A DNA stretch of 64,000 nt from contig VZTG01007182.1 of the NCBI GenBank assembly GCA_013397845.1, positions 527,617-591,616 on the forward strand. Direction: 5' to 3'. Positions within the stretch are counted from its first letter, which is position 1, and each line of letters opens with the position of its first letter. The position numbers and the translations under genes were made by a program. The DNA is from Melanocharis versteri (Eukaryota > Chordata > Aves > Passeriformes > Melanocharitidae). Below the pieces are notes generated by a model, which made no database searches, had not been told where the DNA came from, and saw only the letters and a program-made list of their open reading frames with translations. Below, piece after piece: positions 62,501-64,000 of this stretch.

Positions 62501-63757
62501 TTTCTTCCCTGAAGCCTCCTCTCCCTCACAGCCATGGAGTTATGTCCACCTGGTACCCTCTACCCAAAACAGTCTCCTTATATTCCAATCCCAGTGCTCC
62601 TGCCTTTCTATCCGGTGGTGCTCTGGCAGCAAACACATTTTTAGCAAGTACATCAGTAGATGTCAGGTATAAAGGTCTTCTGGAGATATTAATCAGTGTC
62701 ATTCCACTGAAGTCAGTGCTAAGCTACAGAAACACAGAGAAACTAATTCAGCATGTCTAGAATATGCACGCTATTTTAATCATTTTAATGAATTGCTGTG
62801 TTTTATTGAAACGACAGAATGACTGTAAGTGTAAGGATGGATTTCAGGGGAATGGAATTGAATGCACACCCATAAACTCGTGCCTGGAACAAAATGGAAA
62901 ATGCCATCATCTGGTGAGTAATTAATCATTCCCTGAACAAAGTGTTCAGATACATATCACACCTCGCCTCCTGCGCACACCATAGAATTTATTTGCTGTT
63001 TCAAGCCTGAAATTTCTGTTTGAGAAAGCACTTTCCAAGCAGTTCTACAGGCACCAAAAACTCTGTGTGAGCCATGTCAGTATGGTACATGAGCTGAGGA
63101 CAGACTGCAAGGGCTGCTCCCAAATCTGTCTGTACAGAAGGATTATCTCGAGCCTGGAATAAATAAACGCTGTCTCTCTACCAGCAACCACAACATGGAT
63201 GCAGTAGTCTGTTGGGATATTTACCCAAGCCAAGCATCTCTACCCAAGATCTATCAGCTTTACCAGTAGCTGTATGTGCTCTGGTGTGCCCTGTGGTCCC
63301 AGCCTCAGGTGGGGCACAGGGACAGAGCTGAAGTGAGGAGCACTGGGGAGGAGAGGATGGATCTGCCGTAGTCAAGTGAAAGAATAGCACCCAGAATACA
63401 CAGGGATGAAACAAGAAAAGGTGGGGAAAGGGTTTAGATTCCTACAGACTTAGGGCATGGTGGGTAGGTGAGGGAGTTAGTGCCCTGGGCTGATGGAGTG
63501 TGTCCTCTAGGATGGTGAGAACATCCACGGAAGACAGGAAAAAGATCCTTTGTAAGATTATGCCTGTATATAAATGGGTCCTAGCAAGAGGCTTCACAGG
63601 CCATCCTTCCTGGAGTGGTCTCCTGAGTATTTGACAAATTCTCTCTCTTTCTGGTTCAAAGGCAACTTGCCAGTTTGAGTCTTCTCGTGGCTGGGAGTGT
63701 GTGTGCCCACAGGGCTACGAGGGGGACGGTAGGATGTGCTACGGAAATGCTGCAGAT
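29443..63757 (+). CDS. STAB2: stabilin-2, spliced gene, 5' 39% present
   Basis: Stabilin-2 is a type I membrane scavenger receptor of sinusoidal endothelium that clears hyaluronan and other glycosaminoglycans, modified lipoproteins and apoptotic cells by clathrin-mediated uptake. The joined exons align residue by residue with human STAB2 as I remember it: a signal peptide, cysteine-rich segments, EGF-like modules with the GDG/GNG-x-C motif, and two fasciclin domains with [12 protein letters not shown] and [15 protein letters not shown] boxes. Twenty-five exons have GT-AG borders and compatible phases; exon 19 is probable. STAB1 is the paralogue, but the identity pattern ([21 protein letters not shown]) fits STAB2 better. 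The gene continues past the right edge, so no Link domain or membrane segment is visible here. Confidence 0.96.
29527..31685 (+). other. STAB2: STAB2 intron 1
   Basis: 2.2-kb AT-rich intron with A runs near 30254-30263. No repeat family or internal gene was recognised. Confidence 0.8.
31686..31819 (+). CDS. STAB2: STAB2 exon 2: first cysteine-rich segment
   Basis: Encodes residues 29-72 plus two bases of codon 73. It starts VKKRCDQK and contains the C-x2-C-x7-CP signature ([14 protein letters not shown]), matching human KSLLTIRTECRSC onward. An N-glycosylation motif NGT is present. The acceptor is CTACTGCAG and the donor TGCAG|GTATCT; it ends in phase 2. Confidence 0.95.
32648..32763 (+). 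CDS. STAB2: STAB2 exon 3: cysteine-rich segment, GC-x3-C
   Basis: Residues 73-111 plus one base. It reads [19 protein letters not shown], then [15 protein letters not shown], aligning with human SLPGCRHICRKDYLQPRCC. The acceptor is TTTTCCTCAG and the donor ATGG|GTAAGT. It starts in phase 2 and ends in phase 1. Confidence 0.95.
32764..36758 (+). other. STAB2: STAB2 intron 3
   Basis: 4.0-kb intron. It contains a 37-base tandem duplication (33524-33597). Open frames near 34241-34612 have no recognisable domain. Confidence 0.8.
33524..33597. repeat. 37-base tandem duplication in intron 3
   Basis: Two adjacent 37-base copies beginning TTTAAATACC and ending AGCAG or AACAG differ at three positions. 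This suggests a fairly recent local duplication. Confidence 0.9.
36759..36844 (+). CDS. STAB2: STAB2 exon 4: first EGF-like module, N half
   Basis: Residues 112-140. The split codon with exon 3 gives A, then [15 protein letters not shown] and TGNGTCTCQ, matching human ECPGGAGSPCNGRGSC. The glycosylation motif NGT is conserved. The acceptor is ACTTAATTTCCAG and the donor CAG|GTACGT; it ends in phase 0. It is too short to stand out as an open frame. Confidence 0.93.
37650..37719 (+). CDS. STAB2: STAB2 exon 5: EGF-like module, C half
   Basis: Residues 141-163 plus one base. It reads [15 protein letters not shown] then LFGPDCTS, nearly identical to human [18 protein letters not shown]. The acceptor is GTGTAATTCACAG and the donor TCAG|GTAAGT; it ends in phase 1. 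Confidence 0.96.
37720..39519 (+). other. STAB2: STAB2 intron 5
   Basis: 1.8-kb AT-rich intron. No repeat family or gene was recognised. Confidence 0.8.
39520..39615 (+). CDS. STAB2: STAB2 exon 6: laminin-type EGF module
   Basis: Residues 164-195 plus one base. It reads [19 protein letters not shown] then [13 protein letters not shown], matching human VCNCVHGVCNSGLDGDGTC. The acceptor is CTCCCTATAG and the donor CAGC|GTAAGT. It starts and ends in phase 1, so the exon is symmetrical. Confidence 0.96.
39786..39911 (+). CDS. STAB2: STAB2 exon 7: EGF-like module
   Basis: Residues 196-237 plus one base. It encodes one whole EGF-like unit, [16 protein letters not shown] through [14 protein letters not shown], matching human PIPECAALLCPENSRC. 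The intron before it is only 170 bases. The acceptor is GTCCCTCAG and the donor GAAC|GTGAGT; it is a symmetrical phase 1 exon. Confidence 0.95.
39912..41367 (+). other. STAB2: STAB2 intron 7
   Basis: 1.5-kb intron with no recognised repeat or gene. Confidence 0.8.
41368..41564 (+). CDS. STAB2: STAB2 exon 8: EGF-like modules 4 and part of 5
   Basis: Residues 238-303. The first unit runs [15 protein letters not shown] to [16 protein letters not shown]. The second starts [17 protein letters not shown] and ends YDGPGK. It aligns with human INPCLRKICHPHAHC and [20 protein letters not shown]. The acceptor is TTTTTTCACAAG and the donor AAG|GTCAGT; it ends in phase 0. Confidence 0.97.
41565..42294 (+). 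other. STAB2: STAB2 intron 8
   Basis: 0.7-kb intron with no recognised repeat or gene. Confidence 0.8.
42295..42428 (+). CDS. STAB2: STAB2 exon 9: EGF-like modules 5 and 6
   Basis: Residues 304-347 plus two bases. [20 protein letters not shown] is nearly identical to human, followed by [15 protein letters not shown] and TVAPGQIE. The acceptor is CTGCTTTAG and the donor TTGA|GTGAGT; it ends in phase 2. Confidence 0.97.
42429..46388 (+). other. STAB2: STAB2 intron 9
   Basis: 4.0-kb intron, the largest in the first half of the gene. It contains T-rich tracts near 43890-43920 and an octamer plus homeodomain motif cluster near 45429. No gene was recognised; minus frames at 46150-46616 overlap exon 10 and are shadows. 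Confidence 0.8.
45385..45560. promoter_or_regulatory. candidate intronic enhancer
   Basis: A perfect octamer ATGCAAAT (45429-45436) overlaps GATTAATTA, and a CACGTGA E-box lies at 45468-45474. The stretch is repeat-free and AT-rich inside intron 9. The motifs are seen; a regulatory role is only inferred. Confidence 0.25.
46389..46522 (+). CDS. STAB2: STAB2 exon 10: EGF-like 6 end and start of fasciclin 1
   Basis: Residues 348-392 plus one base. [15 protein letters not shown] closes the EGF-like unit; then [17 protein letters not shown] and [12 protein letters not shown] open the first fasciclin domain, matching human [15 protein letters not shown]. The usual aromatic residue after GG is replaced by S. 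The acceptor is CCTTTCACAG and the donor ATGG|GTGAGT; it ends in phase 1. Confidence 0.96.
46523..48073 (+). other. STAB2: STAB2 intron 10
   Basis: 1.6-kb intron with no recognised repeat or gene. Confidence 0.8.
48074..48156 (+). CDS. STAB2: STAB2 exon 11: fasciclin domain 1
   Basis: Residues 393-420. It encodes [19 protein letters not shown] and TNKGLKDTN, the fasciclin H1 box (human LGPFTVLLPTDKGLKG). The acceptor is TTTTCTCATAAG and the donor AAT|GTAAGT; it ends in phase 0. Confidence 0.95.
48157..48786 (+). other. STAB2: STAB2 intron 11
   Basis: 0.6-kb intron with an A/GA-rich tract around 48510-48536. No gene was recognised. Confidence 0.8.
48787..48936 (+). CDS. STAB2: STAB2 exon 12: fasciclin domain 1 core
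   Basis: Residues 421-470. It contains the YH-motif region [17 protein letters not shown] and [17 protein letters not shown], matching human [17 protein letters not shown] glycosylation motif NTS is present. The acceptor is TGCTTTTCTAG and the donor AAG|GTAAGT; both ends are in phase 0. Confidence 0.97.
48937..50227 (+). other. STAB2: STAB2 intron 12
   Basis: 1.3-kb intron with no recognised repeat or gene. Confidence 0.8.
50228..50371 (+). CDS. STAB2: STAB2 exon 13: fasciclin domain 1, H2 box
   Basis: Residues 471-518. [19 protein letters not shown] is followed by the H2 box [17 protein letters not shown] and EPTFESSKE, matching human DIIASNGLLHILDRAMD. The acceptor is GGCTTCTTTCAG and the donor GAG|GTGAGC; both ends are in phase 0. 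Confidence 0.97.
50372..51157 (+). other. STAB2: STAB2 intron 13
   Basis: 0.8-kb intron. A 10-base tandem (CACTGAATTC, two copies) lies near 50640-50658. No gene was recognised. Confidence 0.8.
51158..51220 (+). CDS. STAB2: STAB2 exon 14: start of fasciclin domain 2
   Basis: Residues 519-539, a 21-codon exon: [16 protein letters not shown] then TSLIE, matching human QTIMTMLQPRYSKFRSLLE with two extra residues. The acceptor is TCCTATTTCAG and the donor GAG|GTAAGG; both ends are in phase 0. It is too short to be seen as an open frame. Confidence 0.94.
51313..51432 (+). CDS. STAB2: STAB2 exon 15: fasciclin domain 2, H1 box
   Basis: Residues 540-579. [20 protein letters not shown] and [17 protein letters not shown] match human [23 protein letters not shown]. 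The intron before it is only 92 bases. The donor GAG|GTACAG is weaker than the others. Both ends are in phase 0. Confidence 0.96.
51433..52071 (+). other. STAB2: STAB2 intron 15
   Basis: 0.6-kb intron, locally GC-rich (51720-52020) with chance frames on both strands. No gene was recognised. Confidence 0.8.
52072..52125 (+). CDS. STAB2: STAB2 exon 16: fasciclin domain 2, YH motif
   Basis: Residues 580-597, only 18 codons: [18 protein letters not shown], the conserved YH region (human [18 protein letters not shown]). The acceptor is TGCACTGGCAG and the donor GAG|GTGAGT; both ends are in phase 0. Confidence 0.96.
52126..52822 (+). other. STAB2: STAB2 intron 16
   Basis: 0.7-kb intron with no recognised repeat or gene. 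Confidence 0.8.
52823..52903 (+). CDS. STAB2: STAB2 exon 17: fasciclin domain 2
   Basis: Residues 598-624. [18 protein letters not shown] and FIHFNTTST match human LEVATLISTPHIRSMANQ. A glycosylation motif NTT is conserved. The acceptor is TTCATTTCAG and the donor ACC|GTAAGT; both ends are in phase 0. Confidence 0.96.
52904..53847 (+). other. STAB2: STAB2 intron 17
   Basis: 0.9-kb intron with no recognised repeat. The 135-codon minus frame at 53312-53719 shows no domain and is taken as chance. Confidence 0.8.
53848..54000 (+). CDS. STAB2: STAB2 exon 18: end of fasciclin domain 2
   Basis: Residues 625-675. [16 protein letters not shown] leads to the H2 box [20 protein letters not shown] and [15 protein letters not shown], matching human NGRIYTLTGVLIPP and [11 protein letters not shown]. 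The acceptor is TTGTTTCATAG and the donor AAG|GTAAGA; both ends are in phase 0. Confidence 0.97.
54001..57102 (+). other. STAB2: STAB2 intron 18 (probable)
   Basis: 3.1-kb stretch between exon 18 and the probable exon 19. I searched it for the missing cysteine-rich piece and found nothing convincing. The 177-codon minus frame at 55432-55965 shows no domain. Confidence 0.6.
57103..57212 (+). CDS. STAB2: STAB2 exon 19 (probable): second cysteine-rich segment
   Basis: Joined in phase 0 to exon 18, the sequence reads [20 protein letters not shown]. This has the same C-x2-C-x7-CP spacing as human GTCVSCSLVYWSRCP and as exon 2 here. The acceptor is strong (CTGCTGTTTCCATCTAG). By analogy with exon 2, the exon should end in phase 2 after TGCAG at 57212, but the next bases are GGGGAAGG, not GT. 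A GT six bases earlier (AAAAG|GTGCAG, after 57206) also gives phase 2 but would drop the last cysteine. The 3' end is therefore unresolved. Confidence 0.6.
57213..59188 (+). other. STAB2: STAB2 intron 19, may hide one unrecognised exon
   Basis: Between probable exon 19 and exon 20, about 25 residues containing a GC-x3-C pair should be encoded (human GRFGSLKSGCARYC). I found no exon with suitable phases. The long plus frame 58820-59419 is real coding only from 59189 to 59275. Confidence 0.5.
59189..59275 (+). CDS. STAB2: STAB2 exon 20: second cysteine-rich end, EGF-like start
   Basis: Twenty-nine codons: [19 protein letters not shown] then [10 protein letters not shown], matching human IPKCCKGFYGPDCNQCPGG. 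The acceptor is TCTTTATTTCACAG and the donor CAG|GTAAGC; both ends are in phase 0. The phase fixes that the preceding, unfound exon must also end in phase 0. Confidence 0.96.
59276..59801 (+). other. STAB2: STAB2 intron 20
   Basis: 0.5-kb intron with no recognised repeat or gene. Confidence 0.8.
59802..59913 (+). CDS. STAB2: STAB2 exon 21: EGF-like module
   Basis: [19 protein letters not shown], then [18 protein letters not shown], matching human QCQFCSDPNKYGPRCNK. A glycosylation motif NGT is present. The acceptor is CCGTATCACAG and the donor AAAG|GTAAGT. It starts in phase 0 and ends in phase 1. Confidence 0.96.
59914..60773 (+). other. STAB2: STAB2 intron 21
   Basis: 0.9-kb AT-rich intron with no recognised repeat or gene. 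Confidence 0.8.
60774..60954 (+). CDS. STAB2: STAB2 exon 22: two EGF-like modules
   Basis: The split codon gives E, then [35 protein letters not shown] and [17 protein letters not shown], matching human [18 protein letters not shown]. The acceptor is TTCTCTCTGGTAG and the donor TGAG|GTAAGT. It starts in phase 1 and ends in phase 2. Confidence 0.96.
60955..61972 (+). other. STAB2: STAB2 intron 22
   Basis: 1.0-kb intron with no recognised repeat or gene. The overlapping open plus frames at 61288-61784 show no domain. Confidence 0.8.
61973..62066 (+). CDS. STAB2: STAB2 exon 23: EGF-like modules
   Basis: [18 protein letters not shown] closes one EGF-like unit and [14 protein letters not shown] opens the next, matching human CICKAGYEGDGTLC and DPCTGLTPGGCSRN. 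The acceptor is CTTGTCTCTGTAG and the donor AAT|GTAAGT. It starts in phase 2 and ends in phase 0. Confidence 0.96.
62261..62419 (+). CDS. STAB2: STAB2 exon 24: EGF-like modules
   Basis: [18 protein letters not shown] and [11 protein letters not shown], then [17 protein letters not shown] and DVGPGQ, matching human GWTGNGRDCSEINNCLLPS. A glycosylation motif NAT is present. The intron before it is 194 bases. The acceptor is GCATCTCCCCCAG and the donor CAG|GTAGGT; both ends are in phase 0. Confidence 0.97.
62420..62817 (+). other. STAB2: STAB2 intron 24
   Basis: 0.4-kb intron with no recognised repeat or gene. Confidence 0.8.
62818..62913 (+). CDS. STAB2: STAB2 exon 25: EGF-like modules
   Basis: [19 protein letters not shown] and [13 protein letters not shown], matching human KKGFRGNGIDCEPI and TSCLEQTGKCHPL. 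The acceptor ATTGAAACGACAG is purine-containing but sits exactly at the conserved junction. The donor is CTG|GTGAGT; both ends are in phase 0. Confidence 0.95.
62914..63661 (+). other. STAB2: STAB2 intron 25
   Basis: 0.7-kb intron with no recognised repeat or gene. Confidence 0.8.
63662..63757 (+). CDS. STAB2: STAB2 exon 26: EGF-like module before fasciclin 3
   Basis: [18 protein letters not shown] then [14 protein letters not shown], matching human GVWSCVCQEGYEGDGFLC and YGNAA. In human the third fasciclin domain begins immediately after this. The acceptor is TTCTGGTTCAAAG and the donor GAT|GTAAGT; both ends are in phase 0. Confidence 0.95.
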
Positions 63758-64000
63758 GTAAGTAATGGGGTCACTTCCCCTGGGCACAGGACCTGCTGCA
63801 CAGCTCTCACCCTGGATCTTAACCAGAGAGAATAGCAACAGCTTTATAAACAGTCAGAAAAATATGATGCCCACCAGTGGTCTCTGCAAAGAGTGTTCCA
63901 GTGGGAGATGCCTGCCTGATCCATAAACGATCGGTTGTGTTTAAAAACATGGCTTGGAAAGGGGCCTAAGGGAGCAGAACATATTTCTGGCTTCAAACAA
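63758..64000 (+). other. STAB2: start of STAB2 intron 26, cut by window edge
   Basis: Follows the GTAAGT donor. No exon is seen before the right edge. Confidence 0.8.

Overview
The window is vertebrate nuclear DNA, most likely from a bird. It contains CR1 LINE 3' fragments ending in the ATTCTATG-type repeat, a short LTR-like element that resembles those of avian retroelements, few other interspersed repeats and compact introns. CR1 also occurs in crocodilians and turtles, so bird is an inference. Nothing bacterial, viral-genomic or CRISPR-like is present.

Only one gene is supported: STAB2 (stabilin-2), the large endothelial scavenger and hyaluronan-clearance receptor, on the + strand. Its start codon is at 29443 and it runs off the right end. 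I can place 25 firm coding exons and one probable one, all with agreeing intron phases, giving about 986 codons. This is roughly the first 39% of a protein that is about 2,550 residues long in human. The visible part encodes a signal peptide, an N-terminal cysteine-rich stretch, a first EGF-like cluster (exons 4-10), fasciclin domain 1 (exons 10-13), fasciclin domain 2 (exons 14-18), a second cysteine-rich stretch (exons 19-20) and a second EGF-like cluster (exons 20-26). The third fasciclin domain, the Link domain, the transmembrane segment and the tail lie to the right.

Layout: positions 1-29178 are a gene-poor 5' flank holding an LTR-like element (321-578), two CR1 fragments (1613-1865 and 8731-9120), simple repeats, an abrupt AT-rich to GC-rich junction near 23105 and several stretches that look like candidate non-coding regulatory elements by eye. 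A probable proximal promoter precedes 29443. Positions 29443-64000 are STAB2 exons and introns.

The main irregularity is between exons 18 and 20 (54001-59188). The exon opening the second cysteine-rich stretch is recognisable at 57103, but it lacks a GT donor at the expected place, and the exon that should carry the following GC-x3-C segment was not found. No previously undescribed system could be supported.
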